Shown in pieces: positions 1 through 12,298 of a DNA stretch of 64,000 nt. The DNA comes from Gaeumannomyces sp. JS-464. Lineage: Eukaryota > Ascomycota > Sordariomycetes > Magnaporthales > Magnaporthaceae. The stretch spans positions 3,224,001 through 3,288,000 of the forward strand of contig NGZR01000001.1 in assembly GCA_002197995.1 (NCBI GenBank). The letters run 5' to 3'. Every line of letters starts with the position of its first letter. Within the stretch, counting starts at the first letter, position 1. The notes below the pieces were generated by a model, which searched no databases, was not told the origin of the DNA, and saw only the letters and a list, made by a program, of their open reading frames with translations. A program made the translations under genes and the position numbers.

Positions 1-717
1 CAGCCCGGTGTATTCTGCGTACACTGCCGCGGAGCTGGCGTCGTCCTCCGGGATAGGGTTCCCTAAGCGCCTGTCCACCGCGTCTCGCAAACGCATCAGG
101 ATCCTCTTCTCCGTGCTGGGATAAAATTTGTACTCGATTATGGGATGCCTAGGCGCATCGTCGGGTACCAGAGGAGTCGTCATCACCGGGCCATTGGGTT
201 GCGCATAGCCGCGAAGATACGGGTCCCTGATAAACTGTAGATGCTCGCTGACCGTGTCGTCCGGGTCGTATTGCCCCACGATGGCCAGAAGCTCCTCCTT
301 GGTGGGCTGCCTGTCATGCCCGGGAGCTCCGGCTGGATCGGAATCCCTCTTCCCTGTGCGATTTTCCGCACCCTCGGTGCTCGTATCGGCGGCATTGTCT
401 GGATATGCAGACGGCACGTCGCCTCGTTGGCCCGTGTGAGGGGTGAAGAAGCCATCGCTGGAGCCCGCGGGGCAGGTCGTGTGCAGTGCTGAGGGGTGCC
501 GCGGCTGTGGTGCTCTAAATCGGGAGACGCAGCTGCTCAGCAGGGACGGCGGCCCAGCCTGGTAGCGAGACAGCCTAGCGTAAGAGCACACCTGTACTCG
601 CTCCCCCGTCGTCGCAAATTTGGCGCAGCAGGCCGGTCGAGATGGTGGGCCTGGTGGTGGCCGCTGCAGAAACCTGGTGCCGCATATCGACCCTTCGATT
701 CGTCTGGAGAGGTTCAT
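1..717 (-). CDS. Probable mitochondrial protein, N-terminal part (runs off left edge)
   Basis: An open minus-strand frame runs from the ATG at 717-715 to the window edge without a stop (about 239 codons), so the C-terminus lies outside the window. The first ~110 residues are rich in Arg, Ser, Cys and Pro with almost no acidic residues, which resembles a mitochondrial presequence. A polar linker and a charged, regular region follow (motifs TKEELLAIVGQYDPDD and YPSTEKRILMRLRDAVDRR). The style recalls fungal mitochondrial expression factors such as PPR proteins, but I recognise no domain and assign no function. It is divergent from the mS23 gene and shares its upstream region. The frame is also open upstream of 717, so a spliced 5' exon is possible. 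Confidence 0.55.
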   Translation of the reverse strand, partial: MNLSRRIEGSICGTRFLQRPPPGPPSRPACCAKFATTGERVQVCSYARLSRYQAGPPSLLSSCVSRFRAPQPRHPSALHTTCPAGSSDGFFTPHTGQRGDVPSAYPDNAADTSTEGAENRTGKRDSDPAGAPGHDRQPTKEELLAIVGQYDPDDTVSEHLQFIRDPYLRGYAQPNGPVMTTPLVPDDAPRHPIIEYKFYPSTEKRILMRLRDAVDRRLGNPIPEDDASSAAVYAEYTGL

Positions 718-1285
718 GAGCTGGCCACCATTGTGCAAGGCGCCCTCAAAGCATCTGTGTCCAGGCTGCCAGCTTCTCGGGGCTTGCTGCGTTGTCCGCT
801 CTCCTCGTACTTCAGCGATTTTCAAAGCTCGAAATCTGAGGGCATCGGGTGGAGCTCCCTGGGCTGGTGAAGTTCCTGTCTGAATCCCGTCCGGGTCCAG
901 AGATCGAGAATTTCCCCAACTGCAACCTTATCGATAACCGAAACGGCAGGGATCCTGGAGAGTTTCTAGGAACGCAGCCCACCGACCCGACAGCTCGCCG
1001 GGTGGGTCCGCGTCGCGCAGCATCCGACGAGAGCTCAAAATTTCCAGCGGCGCTTGGACTTAGGCGGGCGAAGTGGGAGGTGTTGGCTCAATTGATCGCA
1101 ACAAGACCTGCAATCGGGGCCGGTCGACACCTGGACGACAGCAGTGTCCTCGGCGGGCATCGAGAATCGTCCAATTCACCACACCAAATCTTCTCCATCC
1201 CGCCCAAGCAGACCATCCACCACCTCGACAGGGGCTGCGCAGGGGGTCGCCTCCGTCGCAAAACCTCCACCCTCCCTAGCCCGCC
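718..1285. promoter_or_regulatory. Shared upstream region of two divergent genes
   Basis: These 568 bases separate the left-edge gene (minus) from mS23 (plus). No convincing gene is seen. The region must hold the promoters of both genes. No specific transcription-factor site can be claimed from the sequence. Confidence 0.4.
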
Positions 1286-2207
1286 ATGGTCCGCGGCCGC
1301 GATTTGCGGGCGGTCAACGTCGCCAGGGCAGTGAGACAGTCCTTGGACGCCTACCGCCCCAAGGAAAGGGGGAAGCCGGCCACGCCAAAATGGCTCAAGG
1401 CCATTGAGAGTATTCCTCCCTCGGAGCTCCTGACTCGGCCCATTCCGGTCCAGCACTCTGAAGTCCGCCCAAAGTCGAGGAGCCCCAAGAACATCTTCAA
1501 GCCGCAGAAGATCGTGTACCCCGAGGACAAGCTACGGCAAGAGTTCTACAGGGACCATCCATGGGAGCTAGCCCGGCCGAGGGTCATTCTCGAGGTCGAC
1601 GGCAAAGACTCGTGGTACTGCGACTGGAGTAAGGGCGTCGCGCAGCCGGGCATCGCGCTGTCGGGTGAATGGTGAGCAGCATTTGCGCAACCCAGCCGGA
1701 TCGGCCAGATATGTGCCCACGCTTCATGTGCGAGCAAAAGGCGGTAGACTCCATCTTACTGACACATCTTGCTTCGCCCGCTTTAGCGTTGTACAGCGAC
1801 AACTATGGCTGATGAACAACGAGCATATTTGCGAAGAACCGGTGGACCCCTTTGACCCGGAGAGCCCCAAGATATGGGTCAGGAGGAAGCCCCTGAGTAA
1901 AAATGAGGCCTACGATAAGGCGCGGCGCGAGTTCTACGCGCTGAGGCAGGAGGAGGAGGTCGAGCGGAGGATAGCGCGCGAGGAGGCCATGATGGTGGGC
2001 GCCTACTTTGGCAAGAACCGCCTGCAGGTTGGCTCCGAGCTCGAGGATCGCGAGTTCGAGAGGTGGAAGGCGTGGGCCGGAAAACGGCACTCGGAGAGAG
2101 AAGCCGCTCGTGCCGCCGCGTACACTTCGTACGGCTCTACAGCTACGGAGGAGGTTGACGCTGCTGATCTCGAGGCGGCGGTCGACGATGTGATCCCGCC
2201 AGCATAA
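1286..2207 (+). CDS. RSM25: Mitochondrial small-subunit ribosomal protein mS23 (Rsm25)
   Basis: Two exons: 1286-1671 and 1787-2207. The intron (GTGAGC...TTTAG) joins the frames exactly. The product is about 268 residues. The N-terminus [18 protein letters not shown], the following basic segment and the C-terminal charged helix rich in Arg/Glu ([18 protein letters not shown]) match the fungal mitochondrial mS23/Rsm25 family, a structural protein of the 37S mitoribosomal subunit. As is usual for this family, no long cleavable presequence is evident. The ATG follows CCGCC, a good context. A later acceptor at 1796 would give a premature stop, so the 1786 acceptor is preferred. There are no frame shifts. 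Confidence 0.85.
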
Positions 2208-2381
2208 ATACACCCTGAGCGGTTCAACCGGACGGAACAATCGAGCCGCCTATGTGTGCACAGCACATGTGGCATAACTGCATGCGCTGTATATTACCAT
2301 GTATAACTGTCCCTGGAACAAACAAAGATTCCAACGCAGGCTACTATCATTATCCCCGTCTTGTTTAAGCTGACGCCCTAT

Positions 2382-3429
2382 TTAGGAGCCCCCAGACCTT
2401 GCATATGCGGGCGGCTTGAACAGCTGCAGACAGGGCTTGCCGATGCGCTCGGCAAGCTGCTTGTGCTGAACGATGAACATGTCGGCAATGTCCGAGTAAT
2501 AGAAAAGTTTCCCAGTCAAGCTCAGAGTGCTGATGTGCGCCCACGTCTCTATATACACCATCTTAGCCCGATTGGTGGGGACGACGAAGAGGAGCTTGAG
2601 CACGTAGGCGACCAGGCAGACGATGAAACCAGTACCCGGGCCGTTAGTCATGATGACATGAGGGTAGCGGAAATCTGCACCCAACTGTGTCCTCGGGCGG
2701 TTGCGCGGCTCCTTGACGAGCGCGTTGACAATGGAGAGCGCACTGAGCAGAGACGTGTACCAGGCCGTCCACAGCGGCTGATGGACATTACGCGCGCGCG
2801 CGACGCGGACGACATCCCAGGTGCCCGTCGGCTGGCCACGGGCGGTGTCGCGGATGAGCGTCTCGAGCTTGGCCACGACGTTCGGGGAGTGGACGTCGCC
2901 CGACGTGATGATGTACCTGCGGTGCAGGTTCTCGTGGCCCTCGTAGCTGCGCTTGATGAACTCGGCGATCTCCCCCGTGTGGCCGCCCGAGCCGAGGATG
3001 TAGGTGTAGTACACGGCGGGCAGGTGCTCCGTGCTGGGCGTGCTGGAACCCGTCGTGGCCGTCCACAGGGGACCTTTCTGCCGAGCCCTGTCCCGAGTCA
3101 ACGATACATGGCGGCCCTATCCAGGAGGTTAGAGGGGTCAATTGGGAGCTTGTTCCTTCCCATGGGGGTCTCTGGAAGAGGCATACCGCAACGAAAGTGA
3201 CCCCTGCAATGGCAATCGCAGCGATAGTCGAGATCAAGATGTAGAACGGGACAAGCACTACGCTTGTAGCCAAGAAAACCAAAGCCGCAACAGTGACCAA
3301 AAGGTAGTAGCGGAGATCGTTGTCTCCAAGTGCGTCGACGATATTTAAATCATCCTCAGTCAATGGCTTTTTGCGGTTGCCAGCGACATCATGACGGTCT
3401 TCGAAGATGACGTCGTGGGACGTCAGCAT
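2382..3429 (-). CDS. ALG14: UDP-GlcNAc transferase subunit Alg14
   Basis: Two exons on the minus strand: 3429-3187 (81 codons) and 3077-2382, joined in phase 0 across a ~109-nt intron (donor GTATGC, acceptor GGCAG). Product about 312 residues. Alg14 anchors the catalytic Alg13 to the ER membrane and with it adds the second GlcNAc to the dolichol-linked N-glycan precursor. The first exon encodes a hydrophobic anchor (around residues 42-81, LLVTVAALVFLATSVVLVPF). The second has the family signatures ILGSGGHTGE, an internal NGPGTG loop and the C-terminal region VPTNRAKMVYIETWA. The length is slightly above the yeast protein because of the polar N-terminus. The gene lies tail-to-tail with mS23, with 174 bp between the stops. 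Confidence 0.92.
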
Positions 3430-3958
3430 CTACGGATTTGGATTGATTTGGCGGGGCGTTCAGCTGTCGGTTCCTGGGGGAAGAAACATACCGATAGGAG
3501 AGCCTTTCTCAGCTTGGCGGGCCATGGCTGTGATTGTCTTTGGCGCTGCCATGTTATGCGAACGAAGGCAGGTTTCCTTCTTTCGATGGCTTTAGCGTAC
3601 AGCAGGTACCTAGGATGAGCTCGACTCTGAAGGTTGTCTCATTCTTTGCTTCCATGTCACACTCCCGTCAGTCGGGGCATTGCAATCCATTCAATGGATG
3701 AAGCTGGCAGCTTCCCTGACAGCTCGAGTCCCGTCGGCTGACCCACATACAAGTGGAGCAGCGCATGCAAGCCGGCAGGCATCTTCGCGATTGGTCTTAT
3801 CGATGGTTCAATGTTTTGGGCTGAGCGCCGCGACTGATGTCAACACCCCGTCGCCGCAGACACCCACAAAGCCTCGTGGACCAGGAAAACAACGGGCCAT
3901 TACGGCAAAATCATTGGCGTCTTTGTTTCTGTGCGATGATCCCGCGTCTTCAACCGCC
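3430..3958. promoter_or_regulatory. Shared upstream region, ALG14 (-) and IMA1-like (+)
   Basis: About 530 bases between two divergent starts. I see no gene or repeat here, and assume it holds both promoters. Confidence 0.35.
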
Positions 3959-6286
3959 ATGCCAACCCTACGGCGGTCACGATACCTCACCTGCTTCTAC
4001 TGCGGGCGGAAGACGTCCACCCGCAACGATGGCAGCGTCCGGCACTTTGACTGCCCCAGCTGCGATGCGACAAACTACCTAGACGAGGTAAGAGCGCTAT
4101 CGCCGCACCTCACCCCAGGAAATCTACGCTGGTACGATCCGACATATTCATACAACCCTACAGAATGGAGAGATTACGGATCCTCCCCTCGAGGCCACGG
4201 CCGCATCCATCAGGCCCGACTCGAACCCGAGCTTCGCCAGTCCCGTGTCCGAACCATCAAGCGACGTCTTCTGCGCCACATGCCTCAAGAACCAGCGCAT
4301 ATTCACGAGCTCGCTGGCGCAGTACCTCCCCGACGACCCGGACGACCCCGAGTACGAGGAGAGGGAGCGCAACTTCTACAGGTACCGCAAGGGCCTTGAG
4401 AAGCAGTACCCTCAGGTCTGCGCGCAGTGCGAGCCCAAGGTGCTCCAGCGCATAGCAAAGGCTGGGTACACGGCCAAGACGGACCACCTCCGCCGCATGA
4501 TCGACCGCAGCAGGCAGGAACGCACGCCCACCGCGGCGACAAGCCTCCTGGGCGCCGTCGGCACACTCGGCCGGTACCTGTGGCTCGCTGGGTTCGTGCT
4601 GCAGGCGCTCTGGCACGCGTGCATCATGCGGGAGCTTGTCGGCCAGTACCAGTTACCGGTCTTGGGCGGCGCCTGGGGCCGCTGGGTGCTGGAAGCGGTC
4701 GTGGGCGGGTTCTTCGCGGTGCTGCCGGGCCCAGAGCGGTTGATGAAATGGAGCATCACAGTCACTGCGGCGAGCATTTGGTGGAATCCCTTTTCTGGTG
4801 CAGACGGTCCGGGGATTCACAAAGCACCTGCTGGGCTTCTCGACATGGTATACGTACCAAGCCATCATCATGCTGTTGCGGATTCTCGCCCTCGGGATAC
4901 CAAACATCTCTGCTCAAAAGGCGTCTGAGGTGCCCACCCAGTTGGCGGCGCATACCTTCATGCTAGGTTTTGTGTTTTTTGTAAGTCGGCCTCATTATTA
5001 TTACCTACATCGAAGTATTAGGCTAATACAATACAGATTTCCAGGCTATCCCTTGGCGCAATCCGAACAGACACAACCCCTCTATTCGCATCGGCATCCA
5101 AACAGTCCCTTGTCATGCCAGAGTCCACCCCGCAGCGAGCACGCGGCAATGAGCCTGCCAGCATGTCTGAAATACTGGACGATGTCCTGGCGACCCCATC
5201 TGCACCTGCTCTAGACCTTAGCCCTAGCCCGAGTATTCGACCCTCGGATTCTGCGGCCAGGTATACTGGTCGATATCCGAGTCCGTCAAGTGCCACGCGG
5301 CGTCCTCTCTGGGGCAGCAGAGCAATGGTTTCGCAAGAGATCCAGCCACGCCTCCCAGCAGGAACCCATTCGCCGCTCCTCGGGACGTTCAGTATGAGAT
5401 GGAAATGGACTGGACACCGACGCAATCCAAGCATCGTGCCTTCAACTCGTTCGGCTCGCCAGAAGAACCCCTCCGGGGCTTCGGCCAGACGCCCGCCGAG
5501 GGTGGAGACCGCCGCCAGTTTTGGTATAAAGTACCTCCAGCACCTACCAGCATCGCCCAGCGGGCGCTCAACCCTCCGGCTGCCGCTCGTCTACGGAAAC
5601 AGCCGCTGGTGGAGGAGAGAGCCCCCGTTTTCGGGCCCAGCTTCTCCAGCCAGGGACCGGCCAACTCGGGCGAAGATCGGCACGACGTCGCCTTCAAGGA
5701 GCCCTCCTTCTTCGCTGAAACCAGCTCTGACCCACGAAACACGCTGTCCGACCTCTTCGGCCAGGCCTTTTCCATCAGCCCCAGTCAAGACCGGACGGGT
5801 GGGGGCCGGAGAGGATCAGGAGCGGGAAGCTCGCGTCCAACCTCCCCTCCAGCTCGTTGGGGCAGCTCGTCCGACATGGCCCTGCTCGTTGTCTCGGCCA
5901 TGCTGCTCATCCCGGGCTACGCCACGCTCGTGCCGCCCGAGTACGGCTCGCACCTCGCTCTAGGCGTGTGCTGCCTGAGCCTCGTCGTCTGGGCCAAAGT
6001 CTGCCTCGGCAACCTGAAGGGCCTGTTGCTCTGGGCGACGGCGACGACGGCCAGACGACCCTGGGTCCTGACGGCTGCCGTCGGGTCGCTCATCGGGCTT
6101 GTGGAGCTCGGTGTGGCGGCCCGCATCGCACTCAAGTGCTACACCGAAGACCGCGGGCTCGTAGCCTGCCGGGCGCAGGGCAACTGGTTCGTCTCCATCC
6201 TGGTACTACACCAGCTGTGGAACGCGTTCCTTGGGCCGCTGGTGCAACATAACCTGACGGGTGGTGGCATCCAGGTGCGACGCTGA
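3959..6286 (+). CDS. IMA1: Ima1-type inner nuclear membrane protein (Ima1 N-terminal zinc domain)
   Basis: Exon 1 is 3959-4087, exon 2 starts at 4164 and reaches 4980, and a further intron starts with GTAAGT at 4981 and ends at an AG near 5038. The reading then continues to the TGA at 6286. The N-terminus has paired CxxC motifs (CFYCGRKT, CPSCDATNYLDE, then CATCLKNQ and CAQCEPKV), the zinc-binding Ima1_N domain of fission-yeast Ima1 and metazoan NET5/TMEM201. Transmembrane segments lie around WLAGFVLQALWHACI, in the 4650-4980 region and near the C-terminus (MALLVVSAMLLIPGYATL). The middle is Pro/Ser-rich. Ima1 links heterochromatin or centromeres to the nuclear envelope. Two frame breaks are seen. 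One is at the T-run 4788-4791, where removing one T restores NPF-LVQTVRGF. The other lies between 5225 and 5398 and could be an indel or a small unrecognised intron. Confidence 0.8.
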
Positions 6287-9200
6287 CCTTTATATCTCTT
6301 TTATTCCACGTAGTCCGTGGATGGGCTGTTTTTTGGGGACAAATTTTGTGCATAGCGACGGGAGATAACCGGTCTTTCTTTTTCCACTTCTTATTGTGCT
6401 TATTCAGGCCACACTTTCCCCGTGCCCAACCATACAGTATGTAGACTCTGGATCAGTTCCTTGTATAATATTACTCTTTGACAGCCGGCCGCAGAAAGGC
6501 GATGATGGTATGTCTGCCTGTTCGAGTAAGCAACCCTAGATTAGATAGTAGTTCATGATATCCTTGTGCCTCCCACCAGTTATGACACCCATTCTCCTGG
6601 TTGGGGTGCTCGTCGCTCGCGTTCCAACAGGAAATTTCTGTGGTGCCGCCGGAAAGGTTAAGGCTGATAATCTCACGGTTTCAGGGCAATCCAGAATTCT
6701 CAGATGGAAGCAAAAGGTTGCCCAACCCTCCAGAAAAGCAGCGGGTGTCGGGAGCAGGAGTCTGGGCGTTTCTACTCATCTGTCGGTGTCAGTGTCGTGT
6801 GACCAGTAGCCAAAGGCGGAAAATCACCAAAGCTGCCTGTGTTGTCTCAACCGTTGTGGTTTCACCCTGTTTTTTTTTTTCATCCAATCGACTCCCGACT
6901 GACCCTGCTCACCGAGAAACAATCACGAGAAAAGGGACCCAAGCGCCCAAGACCAGGGTCCTTCCAATCAGCACGGGCACAGTCATCCAAACACACATAC
7001 TACGCAACTCACACATTCGCACACGTAACAGAACGCAAGGCGGACGAGCAAGCAGAAAAGGAGCCTCCCAACAACAACACGGCGCTGGGCTAAGACGACA
7101 GGGGTATGACGGAACACGTATGTGGGCAGCGCTTGCCTCGCCGAGACCTGGGATCGCCGCCGCAGGGCCGCGTGCAGCGGTAGCAGCAGCAGCAGCCCCT
7201 TTACCAGCAGCACTCGCGGGCCGTTGCCGCCCCAGCCCCTAGGGGCGATGAACATTTCGCACATACTGTTGTGGATGTACCCACGGCGCATAATCACCAG
7301 GCCCGCTCCCCGGCCGCCGTGCCACCGCAGGGTGTCGTCCCTCGCTGCTGCGAACGGGCTAGCAAGGCGGTGACGGCTGCAGGTGGTGGGGGTTGGTTTT
7401 GGGGGCCTGGGTCTGGGATACATGCAGCCAGCCAGCGTGCGTGGGTGCCGGCCTGGCACCCTAGGTGCCGAGCTCGCTGCTAGTCATCAGTGGGCGGATG
7501 GATCCGAGATGAAAGATAGATGGATGGTGCCGAGAGGAGGCGGGGGATGGATCCCGGAGTTTAGGTAACCTCCAGAGCGAGAGGAGGGAAAAAGGGGGAG
7601 GCTACCGTGCCTCCAGCCTGGGGTCCTGGAAGGCTGGCAAAAACAACATCAAATTGTCGTACTCAATAGATTTGGCTTCAATAGACTGAGAGACTGGAAC
7701 CGCCAAGTCAGGGGGCGAGTCAATCGACAGACGACGACACCCCAAGCGAAAGCCGGATCCTTGCGGTACAACAAACCGATCAACGGCAGACGCCACCAGG
7801 CCAAAACGGCGCCTGGAAACACTAATGCTTGCTGCTCGCCCCTTTATTGTTCTTTGTGCGCGTCCTGCCCAGCTTTATTGACGCAATTCAGAGCGCAGGC
7901 TGCGCCGAGGTCGGTGACACTTGTGCCAACTCCGAGGAGTCGCCTGATTTTGCAACCGACGTATCCTGTTCTGGCGACCCTATGCTGTGCGCCAATCAAA
8001 TAGACAGGCTGGGACGCCCGGACGGCCGGGTCGTTAGCGCCCAATGCCCTCGCCTCGCCCCGTGGCTTTCTGCTCTTGGCCAGCACTGCCAGGCACCGGC
8101 CGATTTGCACGCGCGTTTGCTTTTAGTTCCAAGTACAATAGTACATGTCCTGCATTCCCAGTTGGCCAGGCTCGCAGGGGGATGGCAAGCCGATCGGCCG
8201 TTTCATGTGAGATGATCGGCGCTGCGACGCATGCGCCTATTCGTGCCAACGTGGTGCCTCCTCCCACCTCCATCCTCCGCAGCAGACGTGCAGAAGCAGA
8301 AGTCCTGGGAACCTGCGGCGAGGTCGAACGAAAGGGTCCACGGATATGACGTCTAGCGCGCCTTGTGCTGGGACCGGGACATCCGGTGGCATCAGGGCCA
8401 ACCCTGAGTGCTGCGACAGGCCCAGTCAATCGACCCAGCCAGTCCGCCATGGAAAAATGGAAATGCAATCATCAATGGGTTGCACAAGGAGGAATGAGTC
8501 CTCCTTGGTGGCTGTGTGTTGAGTGTCACTGTGTGCCTCTTCTGTCATCTGCTCAGCAGCACAGTCTTTGTGCTGGCACTGCTGCGCGCCGTCAGAATGG
8601 AATGACGCAAAGTTGTACTTCAATTCAAAGACCCAAAAAAGCCTTGATGTCGCTCTTGGGTGTCCACACCTAATAAAAGATACATCCAGCGGCCAATGGA
8701 ACCGGGCCCTTTGTTCCGATTGAGTGCTTCCGATGGACTCCATTTTGACGGTGAAAGTCCCACTAGAGCCCCGCACCCCATCGCCCTTTTTGAGTGTGGT
8801 CGTCAGGGCTGTCACCACCACGCCACCTCTTGCTCGAATAAGAAAGAAGTGGCCGACTGCAGTCGTCGGAGACGGGCGTCGGTGGCTCATTTGGGGCAGG
8901 TGCAGCCAGCCGACCCCACGAAGCGCGTCCAGCTGCTGCAATGAAAGCTGCGAGGTTCCAGCAGAAAGATTGGATGCAGGCACACGCGACCGCCTGCCTC
9001 GCCGCGCATCCAATCCGCGCAGCCTGCCAGTCAATGAGCAGTCACCCAGCGTTGTATTCAATGTAATCAATCAAAACCCTGGAGTCCAGTCCAGTCAACC
9101 AATCTTCCCCGTCACGCGTGCATCCTGGTGCTGCTTTTCTGGTCCTTTTTTGCCCCCCGGTGCCTCGAATGCCAGCCTTCAGCTCGCCCTGACCTCTCAA

Positions 9201-9945
9201 CCAGTCCGCCCTGCAACCTTGCCTGCCTGCTCTTGGCCTCGCCCACTCATGCTTTGTCGTTATTGCGCCACAACCCGCCCTGGCCAACCCGCACTGGACC
9301 GTCTCCTCCTGCGTGCAGCAGTGCTGTTGTTCTCGACGCTTGCCGTGCACGCCTCGTTCAAACACTGAACATTATTAGCTTCCACCGCCCCGGATCGTTC
9401 CGAGTCAATTGGCAGCCACCTAGGGGTCGAATCGATCAGCACTGAGCAGGCCTTCGTCGAGTAAGTCCGTCCAAGTTCTGGTCACCGCAGCGAAACTCAG
9501 AAACCGGGGGACCCTTGACAACCTGTCCCCCACGCGAACCCGGCCGACGGGGCAACTGGGGGCTGCAGCCGGGACCCCACAAGGACGGGAGAAAGGACAG
9601 GAAAAAAAAGAAGGGAAAAAAAGTTGGGCAAAAAGGATAACAGAAGCAGAAAGAGCAGCCACACTGACACCAGACGCCTGCTGGTAGCGCCGTGTGCTGC
9701 CAGCTGTTGGGTTGATCTGTGCCGATCGAAACCCATTAGTCGAACGAAGTATTATTTTCGCCGGCAGCAGTCCCTTTTTTCCTTTGCACCCACCTCAACC
9801 CACACACGACGCACGTCCTCCTCCAGTCTTCCCACAAAACACCCCTATCTCCCACCCCTTCGACATACAGTTTGGCTCGCTTCGCTTTCGTGTGTGCCTC
9901 CAACCTTCTTCTTTCTCAGTTTCCACCAACCATTCCATCGACAAA
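6287..9945. other. Long stretch without recognisable gene, including probable 5' leader of SIW14-like gene
   Basis: About 3.7 kb with no open frame that shows protein-like composition or family similarity. The last few hundred bases (9770-9945) are pyrimidine-rich, typical of a fungal promoter/5' untranslated region. No tRNA, 5S rRNA or repeat unit was found. A long leader, an unannotated non-coding RNA or simply spacer DNA are all possible. Confidence 0.4.
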
Positions 9946-9990
9946 ATGATCCGTGGACTCTGTAATCAGCTCAACGCTGGTGCTCTTTGA
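9946..9990 (+). promoter_or_regulatory. Possible upstream ORF in the leader of the SIW14-like gene
   Basis: ATG at 9946 in good context (ACAAAATGATC) opens a 14-codon frame ending with TGA at 9990, 151 nt before the proposed main start at 10142. It could damp translation of the phosphatase. It could also be an artefact if this part of the leader is intronic. Confidence 0.3.
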
Positions 9991-10141
9991 GCACCACCAC
10001 CTGGCCCTCCCTGGTGTGCCTGGCACCAGACCGGACCGACCGCTCCATCCTCAGCTACGCCTACGATCCCACTACTCTGCCCGTCTTGCTGCTCGTCATA
10101 GAGACTCGGCTGCCTTTCTCTCCCTCCAACTACTCCCCCCG

Positions 10142-11218
10142 ATGTCGATAGCTGGTTTCCCTGGGCCCAAAGAGATGGAGGCTGCGGGACAGACCGTGTC
10201 GAAGAGGAGCGTTCGGGCCCAGACCGAAGAGGGTGCCGACCACAAGGGTGCAGGACGCCAATCGAAGAGGAACTCAAGTTGCGAAGACTATTTCGTCCCC
10301 GAAGCCATGGAAAGGAGAGGCTCGGCTTCTAGCAGCAAAACGGCTGTCGGCTCCGAGATATATCCGTCCTCGTCGTCCACAGCCACCACGGCCGTCTTCC
10401 CGGATCGCATGTCATTCGACGCGTGGGCCGACCCCACGGAGCCGCTGAGCTGGAACGAAGACGGCAAGCTGCTGCCGCTCGACCCCGTCAAGGACTACTA
10501 CAACCAAGGCGTACCCCTCGAGGCTGGCCTGCACAAGGCCTCGCTGCCCTTGACCGGCAGGCCCACCAATTTTGGGGTTATTGTCCCCGGCGTCTACCGC
10601 TGTGGCTATCCCCAGCCGGAAGACTTTGCCTTTGTTGAGGGCCTGCAACTGCGGACAGTGGTGTAAGATACATCCCCGCCTCCAAGAGACAACCCGGAAT
10701 TCGCATGCTAACCTTCTCGGATTAGGACGCTGGTTAATAAGGAGCTCCCCAAGGGCTATCAGTCATTCCTTCGAGCCAACGGCATCAAGCACCACATCTT
10801 CGAGATGAAGGGAACCAAAAAGGAGGACATACCGGTCAAGACGATGCAGGCCATTCTCCGCCTCGTTCTCGACCGGAAGAACCACCCGATGCTGATCCAT
10901 TGCAACCACGGCAAACACCGCACCGGCTGCGTCGTCGGAGTTGTTCGGAAGGTCACGGGCTGGGAGCTCTCGTCAATCCTGGACGAGTACAGGTCCTTCG
11001 CAACTCCCAAGGAGCGCGAGTGCGATATCCGGTACATCACCGCCTTCGAGTCGGCCAATATCTCGTCGACCATGTTCACCCGCAAATCACCGCTGGCATT
11101 GCAGAAGTGGTGTTTTGTTCGAGCGACATTGTTCACCGTCTTCGTCCTAGCCGTCTGGCTCACCTCGAGCTCAAGTTTCGCATGGCACCCGCGGAATCAC
11201 TTTGTCGACATTCGATGA
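10142..11218 (+). CDS. SIW14: Siw14/Oca1-family atypical dual-specificity phosphatase
   Basis: Exons 10142-10662 and 10726-11218, with an intron GTAAGA...GCTAAC...TTAG. Product about 337 residues. The catalytic loop HCNHGKHRTGC places the nucleophile at Cys233 (CX5R), preceded by the family segment NFGVIVPGVYRCGYPQPEDF. Siw14-type enzymes hydrolyse the 5-beta-phosphate of inositol pyrophosphates and affect stress and nutrient signalling. That biochemistry is known for yeast and inferred here. The first ~110 residues are low-complexity Ser/Glu/Arg and specific to filamentous fungi. The C-terminus has a hydrophobic segment (RATLFTVFVLAVWLTSSS), suggesting membrane attachment. The frame is open upstream to 9953, but the first ATG followed by a plausible N-terminus is at 10142 (MSIAGFPGP). 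There are no frame shifts. Confidence 0.88.
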
Positions 11219-12298
11219 GCCAACAAGCATCGACTTGCCAACTGCGCATATATTTTTTTTCTACCTTTCCTTTGTTTGGAGCCTCGTTTTTTGCTAAAAC
11301 CCATCTCTGTTCCTCCTTTTTTTTTTACTGCTGGCGCCAGCGGATGTCTGTCTCTCGCTGGAGATCGGCCCAGCGACATGGGTTAGCTACCCTGGCCCCC
11401 ACAGCATTTTGCAGAATTCGCATCACTGGCTACAATCAAAAGCCTAAGCGTTTGGGAAGGGAGCTAGACCCAGAAAGCAACATTGGGGAGATAGTGAGAA
11501 TCGTTTGGGCACACTCTAGAAGATACGGAGTGAAAGCGAGGTGCCCTTTTAGATGGATAAAGAGGAGACCATCAAGAGCTGAGACGTCTCCCGGAGTTGT
11601 AACTTGGGTCGGCAGTTTGTTATTGCGTGCTGCTTTTCTTTTTTGCCTTTTGCATTTTTTCACCGTCGGGACTCCATGGACTCGTTTCGGTTCTCTTGTT
11701 TTTATCAACACCCCAACCTCTGGTCAGCTCGTGATTTGCCACCAGGTCTTCAATATTTTTCTCACGTGGAGCAACTAACAGTCCGTCATGCAAGAAGCCT
11801 CTACCCCTTCCCCAATGTACTACCATGTCAAAACATACACAGACAAATAGAATAGAGACGGTGGATCAAGAGCCTCTCACGACAGCGTCACTATGTTGCC
11901 ACTGTCTCAATATGCCGAAGGTGAAACCTGAGCGACTTTTTCTCTCGCGGCGGTATTGAGGTAGTATCGAATGCCTCAAGCGACGTCCGTGTATAATCCA
12001 CATTGTCTCGGGGGTGGATTTTCCTTCCCGCGCGACTCTGGGCCAGCCGCGCCCCTTTTGGCGGGCGGGCGTCGGAGCCGCACAGCCAAGCGTTTTGCAT
12101 GAAGCCGCCTTGGCGCATCTCAGACTCGACCAGGGCGCACCCCAACATGGGGTTTGCCGTCGTCTGAACTTGGCCGGTATTTTTTGTCATTGATTATTCG
12201 TTTTTTGTGGTTTCTATTTACTTTTTGATGATGTATTATTATTTTTCCTTTCCTTATTTCCGAACATCACATCCCGCCATTTTTGTTTCTACCAGTGT
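11219..12298. other. Intergenic, no gene seen
   Basis: About 1.1 kb between the stops of two converging genes. It contains T-rich stretches and no convincing coding sequence. Confidence 0.4.

Noticed and set aside
4780..4800. An intron to explain the frame change in the IMA1-like gene
   Set aside because: No donor/acceptor pair fits in the ~20 bases; removal of one T from a T-run restores the frame exactly.
7829..8215. A 128-codon frame in the long spacer
   Set aside because: It has no ATG start, and composition and hydrophobicity are not protein-like beyond the first 15 residues.
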